Source: Scandinavium vulneris_A (GTDB taxonomy: Bacteria; Pseudomonadota; Gammaproteobacteria; Enterobacterales; Enterobacteriaceae). Taken from it: DNA of 64,000 nucleotides. The notes below the pieces were generated by a model. It was not told where the DNA came from. It ran no database searches and saw nothing but the letters and a program-made list of their open reading frames with translations. The position numbers and the translations under genes are program-made. Below, in pieces: positions 35,363-43,361 of this stretch (position 1 is the first letter of the stretch; each line of letters begins with the position of its first letter). The stretch covers positions 124,001-188,000 of the forward strand of contig JBKGRZ010000005.1 in NCBI GenBank assembly GCA_046518185.1, given 5' to 3'.

Positions 35363-36262
35363 ATGTCTCAGGTTCAGAGCGGCATTTTGCCGGAACATTG
35401 CCGTGCGGCGATTTGGATTGAAGCCAACGTTACAGGGGACGTTAACGCCCTGCGTGAGTGCAGCAAAGTGTTTGCCGATAAGCTGGCAACCTTTCAGGCG
35501 AAATTCCCCGACGCGCATCTTGGTGCCGTGGTTGCTTTCGGGCACGACACCTGGCGCAGTTTGAGCGGCGGGGTAGGCGCGTCAGAGCTGAAAGACTTCA
35601 TTCCTTACGGCAAAGGTCTGGCGCCGGCGACGCAATACGATGTACTAATCCACATACTGTCCCTGCGCCATGACGTCAATTTCTCCGTCGCTCAGGCCGC
35701 GCTGGAAGCGTTTGCCGGAGCAGTTGACGTCAAAGAAGAGATCCACGGTTTCCGCTGGGTGGAAGAACGTGACCTCAGCGGCTTCGTTGACGGCACCGAA
35801 AACCCGGCGGGAGAAGAGACCCGTCGAGACGTGGCGGTGATTGCTGATGGCATCGATGCGGGCGGCAGCTACGTGTTCGTCCAGCGCTGGGAACACAATC
35901 TCAAGCAGCTGAACCGTATGAGCGTTGCCGATCAGGAAATGATGATTGGACGCACCAAAGAAGCCAACGAAGAGATCGATGGCGACGAACGCCCGGAAAC
36001 CTCACACCTGACCCGCGTCGATCTGAAAGAGAACGGCAAAGGACTGAAAATTGTTCGCCAGAGCCTGCCGTACGGCACCGCCAGCGGTACGCACGGCCTG
36101 TACTTTTGCGCCTACTGCGCGCGCCTGTACAACATCGAACAGCAGCTGCTGAGTATGTTCGGTGATACCGACGGCAAGCGTGACGCGATGTTACGTTTCA
36201 CCCGGCCGGTGACCGGGGGCTATTACTTCGCGCCGTCGTTGGATAAATTGCTGGCACTGTAA
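35363..36262 (+). CDS. yfeX: Dye-decolorizing (Dyp-type) heme peroxidase YfeX
   Basis: 299 residues, E. coli length. The Dyp-type motif GFVDGTENP (about 148-156) supplies the distal aspartate, and the proximal heme histidine is in ETSHLTRVDL (about 213-222). E. coli YfeX is a cytosolic porphyrinogen oxidase/peroxidase; an earlier claim of heme deferrochelatase activity is disputed. GGAG precedes the ATG at 35363; an upstream in-frame start at 35327 has no family match. Confidence 0.95.
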   Translation: MSQVQSGILPEHCRAAIWIEANVTGDVNALRECSKVFADKLATFQAKFPDAHLGAVVAFGHDTWRSLSGGVGASELKDFIPYGKGLAPATQYDVLIHILSLRHDVNFSVAQAALEAFAGAVDVKEEIHGFRWVEERDLSGFVDGTENPAGEETRRDVAVIADGIDAGGSYVFVQRWEHNLKQLNRMSVADQEMMIGRTKEANEEIDGDERPETSHLTRVDLKENGKGLKIVRQSLPYGTASGTHGLYFCAYCARLYNIEQQLLSMFGDTDGKRDAMLRFTRPVTGGYYFAPSLDKLLAL

Positions 36263-36271
36263 TGTTTACAT

Positions 36272-36346
36272 GCCCGATGGCGCTTCGCTTATCGGGCCTA
36301 CGAGCCCGGTGTTTTCTAGGCCTGGCCAGCGAAGCGCCGCCGGGCA
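36272..36346. repeat. BIME: two REP units in inverted orientation
   Basis: A first REP (GCCCGATGGCGCTTCGCTTATCGGGC at 36272-36297) and a second in the opposite orientation (36317-36346, containing CAGCGAAGCGCCGCCGGGCA) sit between convergent yfeX and nudI. Confidence 0.85.
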
Positions 36347-36358
36347 TTTCGCGTTTCG

Positions 36359-36784
36359 CTACAGCAGCCCTTTATCGATAAACGTCTGGCGGGTAGCGAT
36401 GTTTAAATCGTACTCGCCAAGCCGCTCAGGGCTGACCCACGCCACGGCCTGAAACTCTTCATTAAATGTCACTTCGCGATTAGCACTCACGCAGTCGAAC
36501 ATCAGGTAAATCATGTAAATCTCTTCCTGGCTGCCGTCGGCGTAGGTTTTGATGCGGGTGTCATCGCGGAAATGCCAGGGCGTAATTTTCTCAATGTGCA
36601 GCTTATCGCCCAGCTCTTCGCTGATTTCGCGCCGCAGCGCCTGTTCCAGGGTTTCGCCGGGTTCCATACCGCCGCCGGACAGCGCCCACTGGCCGGGAAA
36701 CACGCCGCGATCGTCGGCCATTTTGCACAGTAAATACGCTCCGTCGTTCTGAATAATCGGGCAGACAATCGTCCTTTGGCGCAT
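36359..36784 (-). CDS. nudI: Nucleoside triphosphatase NudI
   Basis: 141-residue Nudix hydrolase, very similar to E. coli NudI (YfaO) through the whole length. The Nudix box is GGGMEPGETLEQALRREI followed by SEELGD (about 37-60). NudI prefers pyrimidine deoxynucleoside triphosphates. In K-12 nudI lies elsewhere (near arn/ais), while this position carries yfeW-murPQR; so either nudI moved or this is a paralogue. The second of two adjacent ATGs is chosen by match to E. coli. Confidence 0.9.
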   Translation of the reverse strand: MRQRTIVCPIIQNDGAYLLCKMADDRGVFPGQWALSGGGMEPGETLEQALRREISEELGDKLHIEKITPWHFRDDTRIKTYADGSQEEIYMIYLMFDCVSANREVTFNEEFQAVAWVSPERLGEYDLNIATRQTFIDKGLL

Positions 36785-36880
36785 CATTTCTTCCTCGTTA
36801 GGTTTTGGCCAAGTGTATCAAACGGGCGGGGTGAAAACTGCCGGATAGCCCTTATTCTCTTTTCAACTTCCAAATCACCA

Positions 36881-36899
36881 AACGGTATATAAAACCGTT
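36881..36899. promoter_or_regulatory. Inverted repeat in the cysP promoter region
   Basis: AACGGT-N7-ACCGTT lies 66 bp before cysP, with TATAAA-type -10 sequence at 36917-36922 between it and the gene. The whole 36880-36964 stretch resembles the E. coli cysP control region as I recall it, where CysB with N-acetylserine activates. Binding is inferred. Confidence 0.45.
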
Positions 36900-36964
36900 A
36901 CAGCTTTCATCCTCGTTATAAATATTATGACTGTAGATAGTCATCACATTTATAAGGGTGCGCA

Positions 36965-37978
36965 ATGGCCGTTAAATCACTGAAAAAAGGAACACTGGTG
37001 CTGGGAGCCTTGCTGCTGGCGGCTCAGGCACAGGCGACTGAACTGCTGAACAGTTCCTATGATGTCTCCCGCGAGCTATTTGCTGCCCTTAATCCGCCGT
37101 TTGAACAGCAGTGGGCGAAGGATAACGGTGGCGATAAGCTGACCATTAAGCAATCTCATGCCGGTTCATCCAAACAGGCACTGGCGATTTTGCAGGGGCT
37201 GAAGGCCGATGTAGTGACCTATAACCAGGTGACGGATGTGCAAATCCTGCATGACCGGGGCAAGCTTATCCCGGCCAACTGGCAGAGTCGTTTGCCTAAT
37301 AACAGCTCGCCGTTCTATTCCACTATGGCGTTCCTGGTGCGCAAGGGTAATCCGAAGAATATCCACGACTGGAACGACCTGGTACGCAGCGATGTGAAAC
37401 TGGTGTTCCCGAACCCGAAAACCTCCGGTAACGCCCGTTATACCTATCTTGCAGCCTGGGGTGCGGCGGACAAAGCTGACGGCGGCGATAAAGCCAAAAC
37501 CGAACAGTTCATGACTCAGTTCCTGAAAAACGTTCAGGTATTCGATACCGGCGGACGTGGCGCAACCACCACCTACGTGGAGCGTGGCCTGGGCGATGTG
37601 CTGATAAGCTTTGAATCCGAAGTGAACAATATTCGCAAGCAGTACGAAGACCAGGGTTTTGAGGTCATCGTGCCGAAAACCAACATTCTGGCCGAGTTCC
37701 CGGTGACCTGGGTCGACAAAAACGTCAAAGCCAACGGCACCGAGAAAGCAGCTAAAGCGTACCTGACCTGGCTGTACAGCCCGCAGGCGCAAACCATCAT
37801 CACCGATTATTACTATCGCGTGAATAACCCGGCGGTGATGGACAAACTGAAAGACAAGTTCCCACAGACTGAACTGTTCCGTGTGGAAGATAAGTTTGGC
37901 TCATGGCCGGACGTGATGAAGACCCATTTCGCCAGCGGTGGCGAGCTGGATAAGCTGTTAGCGGCGGGGCATAAGTGA
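36965..37978 (+). CDS. cysP: Thiosulfate/sulfate-binding protein CysP
   Basis: 337 residues with a Sec signal peptide ending near AQAQA (about 20-24). The mature protein begins TELLNSSYDVSRELFAALNP and is nearly the same as E. coli CysP. It is the periplasmic thiosulfate receptor of the CysPTWA ABC importer. AAGGGTG lies before the ATG. cysT begins on the last base of its stop codon. Confidence 0.97.
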   Translation: MAVKSLKKGTLVLGALLLAAQAQATELLNSSYDVSRELFAALNPPFEQQWAKDNGGDKLTIKQSHAGSSKQALAILQGLKADVVTYNQVTDVQILHDRGKLIPANWQSRLPNNSSPFYSTMAFLVRKGNPKNIHDWNDLVRSDVKLVFPNPKTSGNARYTYLAAWGAADKADGGDKAKTEQFMTQFLKNVQVFDTGGRGATTTYVERGLGDVLISFESEVNNIRKQYEDQGFEVIVPKTNILAEFPVTWVDKNVKANGTEKAAKAYLTWLYSPQAQTIITDYYYRVNNPAVMDKLKDKFPQTELFRVEDKFGSWPDVMKTHFASGGELDKLLAAGHK

Positions 37979-38811
37979 TGTTTGCTGTTTCTTCCAGACG
38001 CGTGCTGCCGGGCTTTACCTTAAGCCTCGGCACCAGTCTGCTGTTCGTGTGCCTGATTTTATTGCTGCCGCTCAGTGCGCTGGTGATGCAGCTGGCGCAG
38101 ATGAGCTGGGCGCAATACTGGGAGGTTATCACTAATCCTCAGGTGGTGGCGGCTTACAAGGTGACACTGTTGTCGGCGTTTGTGGCCTCGATTTTTAACG
38201 GCGTGTTCGGCCTGCTGATGGCATGGATCCTCACCCGTTATCGTTTTCCGGGCCGCACGCTCCTTGATGCGCTGATGGATTTACCCTTCGCGCTGCCGAC
38301 CGCGGTAGCGGGTTTAACCCTTGCCTCACTGTTTTCGGTGAACGGTTTCTACGGCGAATGGCTGGCGAAGTTCGATATCAAAGTGACTTACACCTGGCTT
38401 GGGATCGCCGTGGCGATGGCGTTCACCAGCATTCCGTTTGTGGTGCGTACCGTACAGCCAGTGCTCGAAGAACTTGGCCCGGAATACGAAGAAGCGGCGG
38501 AAACCCTCGGTGCTACCCGGATACAGAGCTTCCGCAAAGTGGTGCTGCCGGAGCTTTCCCCGGCCTTGCTGGCGGGCGTGGCGTTGTCGTTCACCCGCAG
38601 CCTCGGTGAATTCGGCGCGGTTATTTTTATTGCCGGGAACATCGCCTGGAAAACCGAAGTCACCTCGCTGATGATTTTCGTGCGTTTGCAGGAGTTTGAC
38701 TATCCGGCGGCGAGTGCGATTGCCTCGGTGATCCTTGGGGCGTCGCTGTTGCTGCTCTTTTCCATCAACACCTTGCAGAGTCGCTTTGGTCGACGCGTGG
38801 TAGGTCACTAA
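37978..38811 (+). CDS. cysU: Sulfate/thiosulfate ABC permease CysT (CysU)
   Basis: 277 residues, six membrane spans, with the ABC-permease EAA loop EEAAETLGATRIQSFRKV (about 171-188). Nearly identical to E. coli CysU. Start at 37978 (ATGA-type overlap with the cysP stop) matches the conserved N-terminus MFAVSSRRVLPGF. Confidence 0.97.
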   Translation: MFAVSSRRVLPGFTLSLGTSLLFVCLILLLPLSALVMQLAQMSWAQYWEVITNPQVVAAYKVTLLSAFVASIFNGVFGLLMAWILTRYRFPGRTLLDALMDLPFALPTAVAGLTLASLFSVNGFYGEWLAKFDIKVTYTWLGIAVAMAFTSIPFVVRTVQPVLEELGPEYEEAAETLGATRIQSFRKVVLPELSPALLAGVALSFTRSLGEFGAVIFIAGNIAWKTEVTSLMIFVRLQEFDYPAASAIASVILGASLLLLFSINTLQSRFGRRVVGH

Positions 38812-39686
38812 TGGCGGAAGTCACTCAATTGAAGCGCTACGATGCGCCCCGCATCAACTGGGGCAAATGGTTTTTGATTGGCACCGGGATGCTGGTGTCA
38901 GCCTTCATTCTGCTGGTGCCGATGATTTATATCTTCGTCGAGGCGTTCAGCAAAGGGCTGATGCCGGTGCTGCACAATCTGGCCGATCCGGACATGCTGC
39001 ACGCCATCTGGCTGACGGTGATGATTGCACTGATAACCGTCCCGGTGAACCTGGTATTCGGCACACTGCTGGCCTGGCTGGTGACGCGCTTTACCTTCCC
39101 CGGTCGCCAGCTGTTGCTCACGCTGCTGGATATTCCGTTTGCGGTCTCGCCGGTGGTGGCGGGGCTGGTCTATTTGCTGTTCTACGGCTCCAACGGCCCG
39201 CTGGGTGGCTGGCTTGATGAGCATAACCTGCAAATTATGTTTGCCTGGCCGGGCATGGTGCTGGCGACTATTTTCGTGACCTGTCCGTTTGTGGTGCGCG
39301 AGCTGGTACCGGTGATGCTGAGCCAGGGCAGTAATGAAGACGAGGCAGCGATCCTGCTGGGCGCATCCGGCTGGCAAATGTTCCGTCGCGTCACGCTGCC
39401 GAACATTCGCTGGGCGCTGCTGTATGGCGTGGTACTGACCAACGCCCGAGCGATCGGTGAGTTTGGCGCGGTATCGGTGGTGTCCGGTTCGATTCGCGGT
39501 GAAACGCTGTCGCTGCCGTTGCAGATTGAATTACTTCAGCAGGATTACAACACCGTCGGTTCGTTTACCGCCGCAGCCCTGCTGACGTTAATGGCTATTT
39601 TGACCCTGTTTTTGAAGAGTGTGGTGCAGTGGCGCCTGGAAAATCAGGAAAAACGCGCGCATCAGGAGACGCATCATGAGCATTGA
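38811..39686 (+). CDS. cysW: Sulfate/thiosulfate ABC permease CysW
   Basis: 291 residues, E. coli length; six membrane spans and EAA loop EDEAAILLGASGWQMFRRV (about 178-196). Partner of CysU in the membrane. Overlaps the end of cysU by one base and the start of cysA by 11, so all four genes are translationally coupled. Confidence 0.97.
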   Translation: MAEVTQLKRYDAPRINWGKWFLIGTGMLVSAFILLVPMIYIFVEAFSKGLMPVLHNLADPDMLHAIWLTVMIALITVPVNLVFGTLLAWLVTRFTFPGRQLLLTLLDIPFAVSPVVAGLVYLLFYGSNGPLGGWLDEHNLQIMFAWPGMVLATIFVTCPFVVRELVPVMLSQGSNEDEAAILLGASGWQMFRRVTLPNIRWALLYGVVLTNARAIGEFGAVSVVSGSIRGETLSLPLQIELLQQDYNTVGSFTAAALLTLMAILTLFLKSVVQWRLENQEKRAHQETHHEH

Positions 39687-40779
39687 GATTGCCAGCATTA
39701 AGAAATCGTTTGGTCGCACCCAGGTGCTGAATGATATCTCCCTGGACATTCCGTCCGGGCAGATGGTGGCGCTGCTCGGGCCGTCCGGCTCCGGTAAAAC
39801 CACGCTGCTGCGGATTATCGCCGGGCTGGAGCACCAGACCAGCGGCCAGATCCGCTTCCAGGGCACCGACGTCAGTCGTCTGCACGCCCGCGATCGTAAA
39901 GTCGGTTTTGTGTTCCAGCATTACGCCCTGTTCCGCCACATGACGGTGTTCGAGAATATCGCCTTTGGCCTGACGGTGCTGCCGCGTCGTGAACGTCCAA
40001 ACGCGGCGCAAATTAAAGCCAAAGTGACCCGGCTTCTGGAAATGGTCCAGCTGGCGCATTTAGCTGACCGCTACCCGGCCCAGCTCTCTGGCGGGCAGAA
40101 ACAGCGTGTCGCCCTGGCGCGTGCGCTGGCGGTAGAGCCGCAAATCCTGCTGCTCGACGAACCCTTCGGCGCGCTGGATGCACAGGTGCGTAAAGAACTG
40201 CGCCGCTGGCTGCGTCAGCTGCATGAAGAGTTGAAATTCACCAGCGTGTTCGTTACCCACGATCAGGAAGAGGCGATGGAAGTCGCGGACCGGGTGGTGG
40301 TGATGAGCCAGGGCAACATCGAACAGGTCGATGCCCCAGAGCAGGTGTGGCGCGAACCGGCTACCCGTTTCGTGCTGGAATTTATGGGTGAGGTGAATCG
40401 CCTGAAAGGCATTGTGCGCGGGGGGCAATTCCACGTGGGTGCGCACCGCTGGCCGCTGGGCTATACGCCTGCACATCAGGGACCGGTGGATTTGTTCTTG
40501 CGCCCGTGGGAAGTCGACGTTAGCCGTCGCACCAGCCTCGATTCGCCGCTGCCGGTGCAGGTGCTGGAAGCCAGCCCGAAAGGCCACTACACCCAGTTGG
40601 TGGTTCAGCCGCTGGGCTGGTATGACGAAACGCTCACCGTGGTGATGCGCGGGGACGATGCCCCGCAGCGGGGCGAACGTCTGTTCGTCGGCCTGCAACA
40701 CGCTCGCCTGTACTCCGGCAAAGAGCGGATTGAAAACCGTGAGGAAATTAATCCTCTGATGCTGGCCGAAACCGCCTGA
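39676..40779 (+). CDS. cysA: Sulfate/thiosulfate ABC ATPase CysA
   Basis: 367 residues. Walker A GPSGSGKTTLL (about 35-45), signature LSGGQKQRVALARAL (about 136-150), Walker B ILLLDEPFGALD (about 156-167), switch His in FVTHDQEEAM. Residues beyond about 240 are the regulatory TOBE-like part. It powers sulfate/thiosulfate uptake. Start is inside cysW; an earlier in-frame start at 39619 lies within cysW and does not match the family. A terminator follows, and cysM, its usual partner, lies 5.3 kb downstream. Confidence 0.97.
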   Translation: MSIEIASIKKSFGRTQVLNDISLDIPSGQMVALLGPSGSGKTTLLRIIAGLEHQTSGQIRFQGTDVSRLHARDRKVGFVFQHYALFRHMTVFENIAFGLTVLPRRERPNAAQIKAKVTRLLEMVQLAHLADRYPAQLSGGQKQRVALARALAVEPQILLLDEPFGALDAQVRKELRRWLRQLHEELKFTSVFVTHDQEEAMEVADRVVVMSQGNIEQVDAPEQVWREPATRFVLEFMGEVNRLKGIVRGGQFHVGAHRWPLGYTPAHQGPVDLFLRPWEVDVSRRTSLDSPLPVQVLEASPKGHYTQLVVQPLGWYDETLTVVMRGDDAPQRGERLFVGLQHARLYSGKERIENREEINPLMLAETA

Positions 40780-40802
40780 CGGTTTTCACGCATATCCCAG
40801 AG

Positions 40803-40832
40803 AGGGCCCATGGAAACATGGGCCTTTTTTTA
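40803..40832 (+). terminator. Rho-independent terminator after cysA
   Basis: AGGGCCCATG-GAAA-CATGGGCCT hairpin with a GNRA-type loop followed by TTTTTT. Confidence 0.9.
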
Positions 40833-40963
40833 TTTCGCTTAAACAAAGAGGATATTCGCACAGTAATGGCGAAAAATGGCGTGACCGTCACAGAGAGTTA
40901 CGCCTGAATGCCATTGGCGCATAATGACTTGTCACTGCTCTTACTGTTTAATGTTGACATGCC

Positions 40964-41881
40964 GTGACAAATATCAGTCTTACTAAGTGTAAGGATATTG
41001 ACGTAATACGTGAGGTCATTTTGGTAGATATTAAACAATGCGAAGATTTCTTTCCCTCTGAAGACCATGCGTTTTGCGTGTTTATGTTAAGCAATCAGGC
41101 GATGGCCGATCTGCACGGACATGAATTCGATGAACTGGTGGTTGTGCGCAGCGGCAGCGGTTTTCATATTGTTAACGATCATGCCGAAATGATCCGCCCG
41201 GGTGATTTCTTTTTCGTGACTGCCAATGATGTTCATTATTATGAAGCCACCAGTGAACTGTCACTGATTAATATTCTTATTCATCGCCAACGCGCGTTTC
41301 AATATATTAAAAACATCGAACCCCTGATTGCATCGATCGCTGAAAAGACCCGGCCGTTTAATGACCGCTATCAGCCGCTGACTGAACAGGCGCTTAATAG
41401 CATTCTTACGCTGGCAGAAGGGATCAGCCGTCGACGCGATGATGCGTTTGATCCGCTCTATTTTTCTGCTACCGAATCCGCTTTTTTGCAAATCCTGACC
41501 CTGCTGTGTGAGGGCCAACCGGTCAGCAAAAACGCCGCCGTTGACGAGCGGCGTAAGATTTATTTGCTCGACCATATTCGCCAGCACTACGCGCAGGATA
41601 TCAACTGGAAAAGCGTGTGTGAGGAGGGCGGCATTGCGCTGCGTACGCTTTACCGTTTCTTCCGTGAAATGACCGGCAGTACGCCGGAAAAATTTCAGCA
41701 ACTGTATCGTTTACTGAAGGCGCAGGAATTATTGCGCACCACTGATATTCCGGTTAGCCGAATTGCCTTACTGTGTGGATTTCTCAATCCGCCGCGTATG
41801 ACCGAGGCCTATCGCCGGTATTTTCAACACACCCCTTCGCAGGAGCGACAATTAAGCACCTCAATTAAACAAAAACAGTAA
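40964..41881 (+). CDS. AraC-family regulator of the rhamnoside cassette
   Basis: 305 residues (from GTG 40964). N-terminal cupin-type effector domain (about 45-120, with HGHEFDELVVVRSGSGFH and PGDFFFV), C-terminal AraC DNA-binding domain with two helix-turn-helix units (about 200-300, INWKSVCEEGGIALRTLYR and VSRIALLCGFLNPPRMTEAYR). The plan resembles RhaS/RhaR. It precedes an MFS sugar transporter and a GH78 rhamnosidase on the same strand, so rhamnose or a rhamnoside is the likely effector (inference). A TTG at 41023 with GAGG 6 bp upstream is an alternative start close to the RhaS-like N-terminus. Confidence 0.85.
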   Translation: MTNISLTKCKDIDVIREVILVDIKQCEDFFPSEDHAFCVFMLSNQAMADLHGHEFDELVVVRSGSGFHIVNDHAEMIRPGDFFFVTANDVHYYEATSELSLINILIHRQRAFQYIKNIEPLIASIAEKTRPFNDRYQPLTEQALNSILTLAEGISRRRDDAFDPLYFSATESAFLQILTLLCEGQPVSKNAAVDERRKIYLLDHIRQHYAQDINWKSVCEEGGIALRTLYRFFREMTGSTPEKFQQLYRLLKAQELLRTTDIPVSRIALLCGFLNPPRMTEAYRRYFQHTPSQERQLSTSIKQKQ

Positions 41882-42029
41882 TACGTTTTACGGACATATT
41901 TATTCTACACATTTGGCGGTTCATATGATAACCGCCCGGCTAAGTATTGCCCGGATATACCCGTTACGCATTAAGTTTATTCATCAGGAGTGGATTTATT
42001 ATTCTTACAACCTAGCTGGAGTATTTATT

Positions 42030-43334
42030 ATGCTCAATATTAAACAGCCCAATCCGTGGTACGTTGGCGTTGTTTCCGGTATGGCCTCGTATATTGATTC
42101 AGCGGCGATTGTGTCCAATGGCACGGCGCTGGTGATTTATCAAAAGGCCATCGGAACCACCTCAACGGAAATTGGCATTCTTTCTGGGGTTTTAACGTTA
42201 TGTATTGCTCTGGGCGCATTTACCGGCGGTCGTCTGGGCGATTGTTACGGCAGGCGCAACGTTTTTATTATCACCATGGGAATGGTATTTATCGGCACGT
42301 TGCTGTTGGCTTTTTCCGGCGGATTTTATTTGTTGCTGTTGGGAACCGTCCTCGTCGGGCTGGCAACCGGGGCCGACCTGCCCGTCTCGCTGGCAACCAT
42401 TTCGGAAGCGGCGAGTGATAAGAATCGCGGCAAAATTATCGGCCTGTCTAATTTGCTGTGGTTTGCGGGTATTTGTACCACCATGGCGATTTCAGCGCTA
42501 GTCGGCGGATGGGGCCGAACCGGGGCGCAAATCTTATATCTGCACGTCGGCTGCGTGGCGCTCATTCTGCTGGTGCTGCGCTGGTCGTTGCCGGAATCCC
42601 CGATGTGGCTGACCGCGCATAAAGAACGGAAGGCGGGGAGATCCACCGTCCGGGCGCAAAAAACGTCGGTCAGGGATTTACTGCATGGGAAATACCTCTG
42701 GCCCTTTATCGCGCTGTGTCTGTTTTACATGTTTACCAATCTGGCAGCTAATACCGGCGGGCAGTTCGGGTCTTATGTCGCAGTGAATGTGGTCGGTATC
42801 ACGGTCGAAAAAAATGCATTGTGGAACTTGATAGCGATGCCGGTCGGTGTGCTGTCCGGATTACTGTTTATGAAAATGGTGGATACCGAAAAACGTATGC
42901 TGGTGTTCATCATCGGGGCCTGCTTCTTTGCTGGCGGCTTCCTCACCCCGGTTCTGCTGAATTTCTCCCCTGTCTCCTGGCTGTGTTTCTTACTGTTCAC
43001 CGCGATTGGCAGCGGGATGGCGTTTGAAGGGATCATGAAAGTCTGGTCGCAGGAATCTTTTCCGACCATGCTGCGCGCCACCGCACAGGGGGCGATTGTC
43101 GGCCTGGCACGCCTGACCTGCGGCATCCTCGCCTTTGTTACGCCGGTGCTGCTCGATGCCGGGCCGGTGGTGCTCTACATGTTGCTGTCTGGTCTGGTGG
43201 CCTCAGGCATGTTTATCGGCTGGCTGTGCTTTCACGGCAAGCGGCGCAGCGAGTTCAGTAGTGAAGCGGAGATTGTGCTCGATAACGCCACCGGACATGT
43301 GCCGGTTGCTGCGCACACCACCACCCCCCATTAA
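42030..43334 (+). CDS. MFS sugar-porter-like transporter, probably rhamnoside importer
   Basis: 434-residue 12-span transporter of the major facilitator superfamily. Sugar-porter-type signatures are visible: GGRLGDCYGRRNVFI (about 65-79) after span 2, and PESPMWL (about 186-192) after span 6. The start at 42030 is chosen for GGAG 8 bp upstream; the open frame begins earlier but that part is not hydrophobic or conserved. It sits between an AraC regulator and a cytosolic rhamnosidase, so it probably imports an intact rhamnoside. Substrate not shown by sequence. Confidence 0.85.
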   Translation: MLNIKQPNPWYVGVVSGMASYIDSAAIVSNGTALVIYQKAIGTTSTEIGILSGVLTLCIALGAFTGGRLGDCYGRRNVFIITMGMVFIGTLLLAFSGGFYLLLLGTVLVGLATGADLPVSLATISEAASDKNRGKIIGLSNLLWFAGICTTMAISALVGGWGRTGAQILYLHVGCVALILLVLRWSLPESPMWLTAHKERKAGRSTVRAQKTSVRDLLHGKYLWPFIALCLFYMFTNLAANTGGQFGSYVAVNVVGITVEKNALWNLIAMPVGVLSGLLFMKMVDTEKRMLVFIIGACFFAGGFLTPVLLNFSPVSWLCFLLFTAIGSGMAFEGIMKVWSQESFPTMLRATAQGAIVGLARLTCGILAFVTPVLLDAGPVVLYMLLSGLVASGMFIGWLCFHGKRRSEFSSEAEIVLDNATGHVPVAAHTTTPH

Positions 43335-43361
43335 TCCTGAAATCAAGTGGAGTCAAAGATT

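Noticed and set aside
40921..40963. Upstream extension of the AraC-family gene
   Set aside because: An in-frame stop lies 9 bp before the GTG at 40964, so the gene cannot start earlier.
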